Assembly: GCA_035626995.1 (NCBI GenBank)
Contig: DASPMP010000004.1
Location: 1 to 18,739, forward strand
Length of the DNA stretch: 18,739 nucleotides
From: DASPMP01 sp035626995
GTDB taxonomy: Bacteria > Gemmatimonadota > Gemmatimonadetes > Gemmatimonadales > Gemmatimonadaceae
Direction of reading: 5' to 3'
The first letter of the stretch is position 1. Each line of letters opens with the position of its first letter. The notes under the pieces were generated by a model, which saw only the letters and a list, made by a program, of their open reading frames with translations, was not told the origin of the DNA and made no database searches. Shown piece after piece: positions 1-7,925 of the stretch. The position numbers and the translations under genes are program-made.

Positions 1-598
1 TGCGCGCGTAGTCGCCATCCGCCTCGATCCAGTCGATCGATTCCACATCCAGCAGGGTCACCTTCGACGCCGATCGCACCGCCAGTCGTTTCAGGCCCGA
101 AGCCGCAGGCCCATCGGGGAGACTTTCCACCGCGACCGTCGCCAGCTCCGCCGCTGGTCGATGGCCTGCCCGCCTGTCCTCGGCCATGCTCGCGAGTGTG
201 CGCTGCATGCTGAGCGCGTCGAGTGCACTCAGCCGCTCGAGCGCCCGATGCACCGCATCGACAAACCGCTGGCGGCCAAACGGTTTGAGGACGTAGTCGA
301 GCGCGTGCACCTCGAACGCGCGGATGGCGTGTTCGTCATGCGCCGTCACGAAGATGATCCCCCGAGGTACGTCGCTGCCCAATGCCTCCAGGACACCAAA
401 ACCGTCGCGGTCCGGCATCTGGACGTCGAGGAACACGAGGTCCGGCCGCAGGTGACGAATGACGGCCTCAGCGTCGCTTCCGTTCGTCGCCTCGCCGACC
501 ACCGCAATCCGTTCGTGCTCGGCGAGCATGGTCCGGACGACGTCTCGCGCGGCCGGTTCGTCGTCGACAATCACGGCGCGGACCGACGCGGATGTCAT
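1..598 (-). CDS. LytTR-family response regulator (partial, C-terminus beyond window)
   Basis: Reading leftwards from the ATG at 598 gives 199 codons open to the window edge. Residues 1-115 form a receiver domain: acidic pair D12-D13 in VIVDDE, phospho-acceptor D58 in VFLDVQMPD, T85 in FVTAHD and K105 in DYVLKPF. A linker follows. From about residue 158 a LytTR DNA-binding domain begins (LAVRSASKVTLLDVESIDWIEADGDYAR), typical of the start of the AlgR/AgrA/LytR fold. The rest of that domain is missing only because the window ends. The start overlaps the stop of the upstream kinase gene in an ATGA (595-598), so translational coupling and a cognate pair are likely. As a family member it should be phosphorylated by the kinase and bind DNA direct repeats. 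A candidate pair of sites lies at 3951-3980. Confidence 0.93.
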   Translation of the reverse strand, partial: MTSASVRAVIVDDEPAARDVVRTMLAEHERIAVVGEATNGSDAEAVIRHLRPDLVFLDVQMPDRDGFGVLEALGSDVPRGIIFVTAHDEHAIRAFEVHALDYVLKPFGRQRFVDAVHRALERLSALDALSMQRTLASMAEDRRAGHRPAAELATVAVESLPDGPAASGLKRLAVRSASKVTLLDVESIDWIEADGDYAR

Positions 599-1692
599 CC
601 CTGTTCGTCCACCGTTTGCAACGGAAGCTCGATCACCACGACCGTTCCTCCGTGCGCATCGCTCAGGGTGAGTCGGCCGGCGTCGCCGTAGAGTTGCTGC
701 AGGCGCTCGCGCGTGTTCCGCAAGCCGACGCCGGAGCCCGCGGACGACTTTGCACCGTTTAGTCCCGGTCCATCATCGGAGACCGTGAGGCGTAGCGTGC
801 CATTGTATCGCTCAGCGCGCACCTCCAGTCGACCCGCCGATGATACCGCTGCGATACCGTGGCGCACCGCATTCTCCACGATGGGCTGGAGGATCAGCGG
901 TGGAACGGCGCACTCCATCAACGTGTCATCCGCCTGCACCCGGGTGCGGAGGCGATCGCCGTATCGTGCCTCTTCAATTGCGAGATACTCGCGCACCATC
1001 GCGAGCTCGTCAGCCAGCGGAATCGCCATCCGTGTGGTGGACGCCTGCACCTTGTGAAAGAGCGTCCCCAGATGATCGAGAACCGCGTCCGCGTCGTCGC
1101 TGCGATTGCTCCGCCACAACTGGCCGATCGTATGAAGGGTGTTGAACAGGAAGTGCGGCCGGATCTGCGCGTTGAGCGCCTGCACCTGCGCACGCGCCAG
1201 CTGTCCCTCCACGCGCGCCAGGTGCAGCTCGCGCGCCCTGGCGCGGCGCTGGGAGAGCACCGCCTGGGTTATGCCGAGGATGGCCGCATAGACCAGCAAC
1301 GCGACGTGCAGGCGGATGGTAGCCCACAATAATCCGGCCCGGGCGAGCGCCGTGAACCCCTGAAACTGTCCACTCATCCACCAGAATCCGAGCACGACGA
1401 GCACGTTCGCCATGAACGCCAGGAGAAGCGCGGCGATGATGTGCACGGGCAGATGTCTGGACCACCGTCTCCGCTGCATCGGAAAGCGGACTGTCAGTGC
1501 GATGGCCGCCAGTGTCACTGGAATCCAGGGCAGCGTCTGGATCATGGCGGTCCGCAGGGCGGTCATCATCGATAACGGCGGCGTGTTGCCGCTGGCCATC
1601 AACGCGGAGCCAAGCGTCGCCTGCGCCCCGACGATCGCGGCGATGACGATCCAGGCGACGCAGACTGCGGCAACAAGGCCGGGACGGGACAC
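595..1692 (-). CDS. LytS/YehU-type membrane sensor histidine kinase
   Basis: A 365-residue protein read from a GTG at 1692, two bases after the stop of the upstream DUF5916 gene. I chose this start because the first membrane segment begins at residue 5; the open frame runs further upstream but would lie inside the neighbour. Four hydrophobic segments (about 5-24, 49-68, 82-105, 121-144) make a small sensor module with no recognised extracellular domain. A His_kinase domain follows with phospho-acceptor H180 in QIRPHFLFNTLHTI. The HATPase domain has the N box at N274 (LILQPIVENAVRHGI), DDGPG at 306-310 and GVGLRNTRERL at 321-331. It probably autophosphorylates on H180 and passes the phosphate to D58 of the overlapping response regulator. 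The signal is unknown; the adjacent outer-membrane gene hints at an envelope or nutrient cue. Confidence 0.92.
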   Translation of the reverse strand: MSRPGLVAAVCVAWIVIAAIVGAQATLGSALMASGNTPPLSMMTALRTAMIQTLPWIPVTLAAIALTVRFPMQRRRWSRHLPVHIIAALLLAFMANVLVVLGFWWMSGQFQGFTALARAGLLWATIRLHVALLVYAAILGITQAVLSQRRARARELHLARVEGQLARAQVQALNAQIRPHFLFNTLHTIGQLWRSNRSDDADAVLDHLGTLFHKVQASTTRMAIPLADELAMVREYLAIEEARYGDRLRTRVQADDTLMECAVPPLILQPIVENAVRHGIAAVSSAGRLEVRAERYNGTLRLTVSDDGPGLNGAKSSAGSGVGLRNTRERLQQLYGDAGRLTLSDAHGGTVVVIELPLQTVDEQG

Positions 1693-1694
1693 GG

Positions 1695-3887
1695 TCAGAA
1701 GGCGAAGGTGTGACTGTACTTGACGATCAGGGTTCGGGCGAGCGAAAAGGGCGACTGCACGCCGAGGGGATCCCGGGAACGCTCGGTGTCGAGCCCCTCG
1801 TTGTAGACGACCCACAGGTCCGTCCCTTCTGCCACAGCGTAGCGCAGCCGGACGTTCGCGTCGAGTCGGTTGGTGGTGGAGTTGAACTGCACGAACGCGT
1901 TGCCCGAGGTCTGCGCGTTGAGCGCTGTCCGGACTCGCAACCGGGCGACGTGGACGTCGACGGACTGGTCGCGCACCGGAAAGCGCAGCGCGCTGACCTG
2001 ATAGTCCGCACCAAGCTCGAGATGGCGCGACGCATTCCATGTTGGTGTCAGGATGACCTGGGTGCGACGTCCGTCGAAGTAGGTACCACTGCGCAGATCC
2101 ATCGCCGTCCGCAGGCGGGCGCCGGATCCCATGCCGAGGTACAGCTGCAGGTCGGCGAAGTCGTAGCGGCCGGCCGGAATGGTGACGGCATTCCCGATGG
2201 TGAACGGCGCCATGACATTTTCGCGGAACAGCTTGGGCTCCACCCATCCGCCTCCGGCGCGCTTCGTCTCCCATTGCACCCAGACCGCGTACTGCCCTGA
2301 CTCGATGCGATGGTCGGTGTTCCGCCACGTCGAGAACGCCAGCGCGCCGGGAAACACGCGGCGGAACACCGGATGCTTGTCCGTGAAGATGAAGTGATTG
2401 GCGATCAGGTTGAGGGATGTGAAATTCCGCCGCGACATGAAGCCAAGTTCCGGGCGGAAATCCGACCCCGACCGCGTTGCGTTCACGGTATACGCCAGGC
2501 CCCGCTGGGTTCGGCGCTGCAACGCACCATACACGTGCGAGCGGCTCACCAGGGTCGTCGTGGACGGCTCGGCGTCATCATATGTGGATGCGACCCGGCC
2601 CGTGAGGTAATGGTTGCCAGAAACACGAATGGTTCCATCGCCGGCGATCGCCGCGTTCTGCCGCCCACCCCCGGCGAGGGATGTGACCATCATTCCGGCG
2701 CTGGAAAAGGCGTTGAACACGGGACGCCGCACCCGCAGGACGCCAAAGTTTTCCGACGGCGCGAGTCCCGTTTCCTTTGTCTGCATTTCCAGCAGGCCAA
2801 CGTCCCACCCGGCCGCCTTTCCCACGAGTCGCACACCTCCCAGCACAGGAACCGGCGATGACGTTGGCGTCAGTCCGATGCGTCGGGAATGAAACAGGCG
2901 CGCGTCACTTCCCATCTGGAAATCGAATACCTCACTGCCTTCCTGGAAGAACCGTCGGCGATCGGGAAAGAACAGGGGGAACCGATCGAGGTTCACCTGC
3001 TGGTCGTCGGCCTCCACCTGGGCGAAGTCAGTGTTGATGGTGACATCCAGATTCATCTGTCCCGAAATCGGATACCGGATGTCCAGCCCCGTCTCGCGGG
3101 ATTGGGAGTGCACAGCATTGAAGGCGTTCGTTCCCGTGGCGATCGTGTTCCGTGCAGCACCACCCATGACGTACGGCGTGAAGTACACCGGCTTGTGACT
3201 TCGCACTCCAGCCAGCACGACGTCCTGCGCCAGCGAAGGCCGACGAAACTCGAATTTCGGATCGATCTCGGGAAAGGTGACACGCTCCTCGAGACGTGAA
3301 ACGAGCCGGGTGACCGTGAGCCCCATGTGCGCCGCGCCGTCGGGGCCCACGCGAAACCCAAGGCTCGAGAACGGAATCCTGATCTCCGCGAACCAACCCG
3401 AGTCGCTGATGGTCGTCTTCGCGGACCAGAAGGTGTCCCAACTGTTGTTTTGCACATTCCCGTCGTCGGACAGGAGGATGTCGAAGCGCGTTCCGCCGGC
3501 GGTGAGTCCGAACCACTTTGCGGTCCGGTTGTCATCGAAGGCGTCGATGTACATGGCGAAGGCATCATCGCCATTCCACCGGTCGCGATACAGGGAATTG
3601 ACTCGAATGCGCTTCGGGTCGGTGTCGTAGAACCAGCCGGCGGCGTAGAGATTCTCGTCGTCGTACGCGATCCGAACTTCCGTGCGCTGGGTCGGCGTCC
3701 CCCGAAATACCGGCGCATACATCGTCATGGGCAGCGACGGGATCGCGCGCCAGGCACTTTCGTCCGGCCTCCCGTCCACGTGAATGGGACCGGCGAGCCG
3801 GGTGAGCGTCAGCGGCTGCTGCTGGGCAGCAAGTGGCGCAGCAGACAGCAGGGCGGCCAGCCACAGCGCGTCGCGAATCATTGGCAT
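1695..3887 (-). CDS. Outer-membrane beta-barrel protein with N-terminal CBM9-like domain (DUF5916 family)
   Basis: A protein of about 730 residues from the ATG at 3887; an ATG two codons on (3881) is equally possible, and a TTG at 3914 is less likely. It begins with a signal peptide (IRDALWLAALLSAAPLAA, then QQQ). Residues about 30-210 look like the CBM9-like fold of DUF5916 proteins: IHVDGRPDESAW, then RIAYDDENLYAAGWFYD, and DDAFAMYIDAFDDNRTAKWFGLTAGG. The rest is rich in alternating aromatic and polar strands typical of a beta-barrel, including INTDFAQVEADDQQVNLDRFPLFFPDRRRFFQEG, a signature region of this family. The final residue is Phe (SHTFAF), as in proteins inserted by BamA. The substrate is unknown; family members are often near peptidases or polysaccharide genes. 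It heads a tight unit with the kinase and regulator genes. Confidence 0.85.
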   Translation of the reverse strand: MPMIRDALWLAALLSAAPLAAQQQPLTLTRLAGPIHVDGRPDESAWRAIPSLPMTMYAPVFRGTPTQRTEVRIAYDDENLYAAGWFYDTDPKRIRVNSLYRDRWNGDDAFAMYIDAFDDNRTAKWFGLTAGGTRFDILLSDDGNVQNNSWDTFWSAKTTISDSGWFAEIRIPFSSLGFRVGPDGAAHMGLTVTRLVSRLEERVTFPEIDPKFEFRRPSLAQDVVLAGVRSHKPVYFTPYVMGGAARNTIATGTNAFNAVHSQSRETGLDIRYPISGQMNLDVTINTDFAQVEADDQQVNLDRFPLFFPDRRRFFQEGSEVFDFQMGSDARLFHSRRIGLTPTSSPVPVLGGVRLVGKAAGWDVGLLEMQTKETGLAPSENFGVLRVRRPVFNAFSSAGMMVTSLAGGGRQNAAIAGDGTIRVSGNHYLTGRVASTYDDAEPSTTTLVSRSHVYGALQRRTQRGLAYTVNATRSGSDFRPELGFMSRRNFTSLNLIANHFIFTDKHPVFRRVFPGALAFSTWRNTDHRIESGQYAVWVQWETKRAGGGWVEPKLFRENVMAPFTIGNAVTIPAGRYDFADLQLYLGMGSGARLRTAMDLRSGTYFDGRRTQVILTPTWNASRHLELGADYQVSALRFPVRDQSVDVHVARLRVRTALNAQTSGNAFVQFNSTTNRLDANVRLRYAVAEGTDLWVVYNEGLDTERSRDPLGVQSPFSLARTLIVKYSHTFAF

Positions 3888-3950
3888 CGGCTTCGGGGTG
3901 AATGACGATGCCAACGATTCCGTCAGTCAGCTGCGCCGGCAATCACGAAT

Positions 3951-3980
3951 CGACGAATGGTGGATTCGGGCCGACGAATG
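3951..3980 (-). promoter_or_regulatory. Candidate LytTR-type operator (two 9-bp direct repeats, 12-bp spacer)
   Basis: CGACGAATG occurs twice without mismatch (3951-3959 and 3972-3980), separated by exactly 12 bases, a repeat period of 21 bp or two helical turns. On the strand of the downstream gene each half reads CATTCGTCG. With the preceding base the right-hand copy in gene orientation is CCATTCGTC, one base from the AlgR half-site CCGTTCGTC as I recall it. The pair lies 64-93 bases upstream of the DUF5916 start, in the only gap of about 100 bases in front of an operon that encodes a LytTR regulator. The geometry is seen directly; the binding protein is inferred. Confidence 0.55.
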
Positions 3981-3994
3981 ACAACCCCGTGGGA

Positions 3995-5407
3995 CTACTC
4001 GGCTATATACCGCCACGGGTCGGACGGCCAGTCGCGACGCCAGATGGTGAAGAAGGGCACCTCCCGGGTGCCGTTACTGGTGACGCGAATGGTGCCCATG
4101 GTGACGCCGAGATCACCCGTGTTCGCGACGATGACCTCGCTGGGCGCCCATTCCACCTTCGATCCCGGCGTCCAGCCCGCGTCGATGGAGCGTCCGATGG
4201 CTTCGGGACCACGAACAAATTCAGGACTGTTGCCGACATTCACCGCCGCAGGCGCGCCAAATTTCGCGAACGCCGCGCCGAGCCCGATGCTCTGCGCCTC
4301 GCGCGAGAATGAGTGTTCCGCGAGACTCAGCTCATCCGCGTAGCGGCGGATCGCTGCCGAATCACCAACCGGCAGATTGCGAGTGGCGATGGACAGTGCG
4401 TGCGGAGTCAGCGCAACTTCGCCAGCGGGACGAGCAACCCTGCGATACACCGCGACGCGCCATCCCTGCGCGGTACGAACCCAATAGGCGACGTACTTCC
4501 CCGCCTGCGTGCTGCCATCCGGCTTCGTCACCGTCATGTATCCGTACGTGAATCCGTCAGCGCCCCCCGAGGACGTTCCACCGCCGATGGGAGTCCAGGT
4601 GATTTTCGATCCGGTATTGTCGGGACTCGCCTTGAGCGCGGCGACGGCGGCGTCCCTTCCCCGAACGAATCCACCTGGTGCCTGCATCATCACGTTGGCG
4701 ACGAACATGTTGCCAAGGGCGGAGACGAGATCAGTGCCGGCCGCAGCGGTCGCGAAGGCTCGATCGGCCGCCATCAGGTCTTCGGCGGCGCGCCTGGTGT
4801 CGACGACGTCTGTCGGGCGCGATCCTTCCGGCTTGGATGCCGGCATCGCGCGCCGGCTCACGATCTGCCATACGCTGTCCTGACGCGCGAGGAAGAATTC
4901 CATCTCCCCGGGAATGCCGAAGCTGCGGGGCGTGTATTCGACGTACAACAGCGCGGAATCTGCCCCTGGCCCGCCTACGATGTACGGCGCGGAGAAGCGG
5001 AGGATGCCTCCCTCGCGTCCCTGACACTGTGCGTTGGCTTCCTCGAGGGGACACACGCGACGCAGCCCGGTTGTCTGGGCAATCGCAATCGCCCAATCCG
5101 GATCAGGGGCAACGGCGCTGTCCGCCAGGCGCGTACGATCGTGCGCGAGCGGACGCGGATCGATCCACCGTGCCTGTGCCATGAGTGGGCGATAAAACAC
5201 GCGCACCACGTGTGCGATCACTTCGATCTGCTGGCTTTCAGCGAGACGTCGTGCCGCCTGCGCGGTGCCGCGGAGATCCGGCGACTTGTCCGCGCGAGCG
5301 GCATGTTCCGGAATGGGACGCAGCGTTTCGCGCGTGACGGCCGTCTGGAAGCACGCGGTCCCGGTGACCGCGAACATGACGCTGGCAAGTGTGAATGACC
5401 TCTTCAT
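3995..5407 (-). CDS. Probable lipoprotein with two NTF2/SnoaL-like (DUF4440-type) domains
   Basis: A 470-residue protein from the ATG at 5407. The N-terminus (MKRSFTLASVMFAVTGTAC) resembles a lipoprotein signal with lipidation at C19, though Gly at -3 is atypical. Residues 45-190 are an unrecognised region with a possible C119-C128 disulfide. Residues about 205-325 (AAEDLMAADRAFATAAAG... GKYVAYWVRTAQGWRVAVYRRV) and 355-470 (ADELSLAEHSFSREAQSIG... EVPFFTIWRRDWPSDPWRYI) are two related cone-shaped NTF2-like domains of the DUF4440/SnoaL kind, each ending in an aromatic strand. Such domains bind or hydrolyse small molecules, but no catalytic residues can be assigned here. An AAAGG stretch touches the ATG with no spacer, so it is unlikely to serve as a ribosome site. 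The gene follows the acylase gene after 46 bases. Confidence 0.75.
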   Translation of the reverse strand: MKRSFTLASVMFAVTGTACFQTAVTRETLRPIPEHAARADKSPDLRGTAQAARRLAESQQIEVIAHVVRVFYRPLMAQARWIDPRPLAHDRTRLADSAVAPDPDWAIAIAQTTGLRRVCPLEEANAQCQGREGGILRFSAPYIVGGPGADSALLYVEYTPRSFGIPGEMEFFLARQDSVWQIVSRRAMPASKPEGSRPTDVVDTRRAAEDLMAADRAFATAAAGTDLVSALGNMFVANVMMQAPGGFVRGRDAAVAALKASPDNTGSKITWTPIGGGTSSGGADGFTYGYMTVTKPDGSTQAGKYVAYWVRTAQGWRVAVYRRVARPAGEVALTPHALSIATRNLPVGDSAAIRRYADELSLAEHSFSREAQSIGLGAAFAKFGAPAAVNVGNSPEFVRGPEAIGRSIDAGWTPGSKVEWAPSEVIVANTGDLGVTMGTIRVTSNGTREVPFFTIWRRDWPSDPWRYIAE

Positions 5408-5434
5408 CCTTTGAAAGTATTGGGCTTCGCACTA

Positions 5435-5448
5435 CGCAGGAACCTGCG
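5435..5448. repeat. Short inverted repeat in the acylase-lipoprotein gap
   Basis: CGCAGG-AA-CCTGCG is a perfect 6+6 inverted repeat with a 2-base centre, 6 bases past the acylase stop. There is no T-run after it in the transcript direction, so it does not look like an intrinsic terminator. It could be an operator or an mRNA-end hairpin. Downstream, AATACT (8 bases before the ATG at 5407) resembles a -10 box. Confidence 0.35.
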
Positions 5449-5453
5449 GCGAT

Positions 5454-7586
5454 TCACGGGGCGTCCGGGGCGCCCGGCCGATATCGGCGGATGACCGCGT
5501 TTTCGATGTCGCGTTCGAGAAACAGGACGCGCTTCATCTCGCCACGGGCGAACATCTCCGCCTGGTCACTGTGGTGCGGTGAATCGCTGCGCGGGCTCTG
5601 GCCATATGCCAACACCGAATACGCGCGTGGCGCATCACGACCGAATTCCACCGCCAGCACCCAGCCGTCTCCCCCACTCACCGCGCGCTTGCCGTCCGGA
5701 TCGTTCCTGAAGTTCAGAACGCGAAAACATCCCAGCGCACCGGCGCAGCCGCCCACCGGCACGTCGACGGACCCCTGTCGCACCCGGTGTACGTCGCCCC
5801 AGGGAACGTCGACGCTGCCGTGGCGTCGTGCGGTCTCCGTCACTGCCCATGCGAATGCCGCCGCCGCGCGCACGGAATCACGCAAGCCCCGCGGCGATGT
5901 CATTGGTTCGTCGACGGACCAGCGTACCGCGAAAACCGAATCCGCGGTGGTCCCGTCCAGCATCCGCCGCCACCAGAGGTCAAACAGCACCGCACCGCGG
6001 CTGTCAGGCCGTGCGCTGTTGTCCCATCGTTCCAGCATCGCGGCCGCCGCGAGAACGACAGAATCCGCCATGGACGCGCGCACCGCCCTTATGAGATCCG
6101 CCTTGATCCGGTCGGCCAGGAGCATGCGATAGGAGTGCTTGAGCGCGACGATCTCCTCCAGTGCGAACTTCCGGGTGTTGTCGATCAACTGGAGACTGTG
6201 CTGGCTCCGCAAGCTGAGCCGCGCGTCGGGAAAGTTGTCGGGATACCGCGATCGGTCGAGGACCTGTCGCAGGTTGGTGTGATACGGCGGATCGTTCTCG
6301 TTCCGCACGTATCCGCCGCGGGGGTTCAGGAGCTGCGGGAGCGAATCAAACGGGACGTAGCGCGTCCAGACGTCATCCATTCCGCGAGCGACGACCGCGG
6401 CGGTGTCGCCACCGCTCACATGCGGCAGTGCCGGCATCGACGCGTTCCAGACGTAGAAGATGTTTCCCAAACGATCGGCGTAGGTGAAATTCGACGTGAC
6501 CCGCGCGCGCATCCGCATCGCCTCCTTCCACTCCTCGAGGGTCGATGCGCGCATCATGCGGAGGAACTGCTCGCCCCCGCGAAAGTCTTCATCTCCCGCG
6601 CTGCGGAGGACGTAGATCCTCCCACCGTCCCGGTGGATGACGGGTCCGAGAGGCGTGCGCCAGAATTCACGCGTCTCGGTCGATATCCCCGGTCCGTTGC
6701 GGTACGCAACGGTCACGAGCTCGCGCGTCAGGGGGACGGCAGCGCCATCGAAGCGATAGTGATCGGGGAGGACCCTATCCACGTCGAACGCATACACCTC
6801 GTCGAGGTCGGGCGCGTTGTTCGTCGTCGCCCAGCCAAGATCGCGATTGAATCCACCGATGACGGTGAACGGCCCTCCGATGCGAAAATCGCCGTAGAAA
6901 TCCAGCACGCCGGGAATGATTGCATGGGCTTCGTAATAGCCCGCCGTCCAGGCCAGGTGCGGGTTCCGGACGAGGATGGCGCGGCCGGATTTCGTTCGCG
7001 ACGGTGCGAACGCCCACGCGTTCGACCCTTCCTCGATCGCATCGTCGCCCGCCGCGGGATCGCTGGCCTGCGGGGCAGACCGTGACGCGGTCGACGGAGC
7101 CAAACGCGCCACGAAACGTCGCGCGGCCGCGAGCCCTGCGCCACCGACATCCCGCGCAGCAACGTCGTAGCCGGTGAAGTGAGGGAGAAACCCTGGCGGA
7201 AACTCGTCGGGATGCCGTTCGATGTATCGGTTCACGCCGGCAGCGAATCCTTCGTAGATGTGCCGCGTGGCGGAATCGAGCAGCGCATACTTCGCGACCG
7301 CGGTGCGGTACCCGCGTTGCGCCACGAAATCGCTCTCCATGCTGTCGCGGCCGAACCATTTCCCCATTTCACCGCGAGTGCGCAGCAGTCCGAGCGCGAC
7401 GCGCGCGCCGTGGTCCTCCAGCTGCACCCAGCCAAGGCCGTAGCCGAAGGCCCGGTAGTTCTCAGCCGTGATGTGTGGAACACCGAACGCAGTGCGGCGA
7501 ATCTCCACGCGCTTCCACAGGTCGTCCTGGGCCATGAGCGCACCCGGAAGCAACGCCAGTGCGCAGGCGATCCCGAGCGTCATCAT
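5454..7586 (-). CDS. Secreted penicillin-acylase-family Ntn hydrolase (AHL-acylase-like)
   Basis: A 710-residue precursor with a signal peptide (MMTLGIACALALLPGALMAQ). The family architecture is intact: an alpha-chain start with the conserved VEIRRTAFGVPHITAEN and YGLGWVQLEDHGAR, a linker of low conservation, then the autocatalytic cleavage site G187-S188 in EEGSNAWAFAPSRTKSG. After cleavage S188 would be the N-terminal nucleophile. The beta chain continues with ILVRNPHLAW, IIPGVLDFYG, GGFNRDLGWATTNN and later NENDPPYHTN. The NPH form and the YEAH-IPG stretch resemble the acyl-homoserine-lactone/aculeacin acylases more than classical penicillin G acylases, which have NDPH. It is expected in the periplasm or outside the cell, cleaving amide bonds of acylated substrates; the substrate cannot be told from sequence. 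Its start overlaps the upstream stop as ATGA. Confidence 0.9.
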   Translation of the reverse strand: MMTLGIACALALLPGALMAQDDLWKRVEIRRTAFGVPHITAENYRAFGYGLGWVQLEDHGARVALGLLRTRGEMGKWFGRDSMESDFVAQRGYRTAVAKYALLDSATRHIYEGFAAGVNRYIERHPDEFPPGFLPHFTGYDVAARDVGGAGLAAARRFVARLAPSTASRSAPQASDPAAGDDAIEEGSNAWAFAPSRTKSGRAILVRNPHLAWTAGYYEAHAIIPGVLDFYGDFRIGGPFTVIGGFNRDLGWATTNNAPDLDEVYAFDVDRVLPDHYRFDGAAVPLTRELVTVAYRNGPGISTETREFWRTPLGPVIHRDGGRIYVLRSAGDEDFRGGEQFLRMMRASTLEEWKEAMRMRARVTSNFTYADRLGNIFYVWNASMPALPHVSGGDTAAVVARGMDDVWTRYVPFDSLPQLLNPRGGYVRNENDPPYHTNLRQVLDRSRYPDNFPDARLSLRSQHSLQLIDNTRKFALEEIVALKHSYRMLLADRIKADLIRAVRASMADSVVLAAAAMLERWDNSARPDSRGAVLFDLWWRRMLDGTTADSVFAVRWSVDEPMTSPRGLRDSVRAAAAFAWAVTETARRHGSVDVPWGDVHRVRQGSVDVPVGGCAGALGCFRVLNFRNDPDGKRAVSGGDGWVLAVEFGRDAPRAYSVLAYGQSPRSDSPHHSDQAEMFARGEMKRVLFLERDIENAVIRRYRPGAPDAP

Positions 7587-7882
7587 GCGAATGCCGATTC
7601 CAGGTCAACGATCGGGCCACACACTCCGTCGCGGATCTCGGCGCGGCTTGTCGCCCAGTCATGCACCGCGACGCGATCGGCATCGGTGGCCTGGGAGGCT
7701 TCGCTTCGCACCACGTGCGACCAGCGTGTGCCATTGAAACCGCCGCTGGACACGAGCCCGCGGGCTTCCAGCAGCTCGAGAAAGGAGTCGGTCAACGCGG
7801 TTTCCTCGGCTTCGTCCAGCTGCGACACGAGCTCGTACTTTGCGATGAATCCGTAGATCGGGCAGGGCGCGGTCACCCTCAC
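7583..7882 (-). CDS. YggL-like (DUF469) small protein
   Basis: No ATG exists in the plausible start region. GTG codons at 7882 and 7876 both begin just before the conserved part, and I use 7882 (99 residues). Further upstream the frame enters the rsmD gene. The core, PIYGFIAKYELVSQLDEAEETALTDSFLELLEARGLVSSGG, followed by WSHVV, ATDADRVAVHDWA and a C-terminal GPIVDLESAF, resembles the YggL/DUF469 family. E. coli YggL is reported to associate with the 50S ribosomal subunit. The protein is small, acidic, soluble and without a signal peptide. The stop overlaps the start of the acylase gene (ATGA) and rsmD lies 43 bases upstream, so it is probably co-transcribed with an rRNA-modification gene, which fits a ribosome link. 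The family call rests on pattern memory only. Confidence 0.65.
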   Translation of the reverse strand: MRVTAPCPIYGFIAKYELVSQLDEAEETALTDSFLELLEARGLVSSGGFNGTRWSHVVRSEASQATDADRVAVHDWATSRAEIRDGVCGPIVDLESAFA

Positions 7883-7925
7883 AATATGCGACGTCCCGAC
7901 GATTCCTGCAGCGGACCGTCGCGGT

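Noticed and set aside
1693..2328. Longer N-terminus for the histidine kinase (212 more codons)
   Set aside because: This part lies fully inside the DUF5916 gene in another frame and reads as Arg/Pro-rich shadow sequence. The kinase begins naturally with a membrane span after the GTG at 1692.
4313..5398. Plus-strand open frame (about 360 codons)
   Set aside because: Antisense to the lipoprotein gene, with low-complexity Arg/Pro/Gly-rich product and no family signal.
5787..7085. Long plus-strand open frame (about 430 codons)
   Set aside because: It is antisense to the acylase gene, which has intact family motifs over the same span. Its protein has no recognisable domain and the base composition reflects the high GC of the complementary gene.
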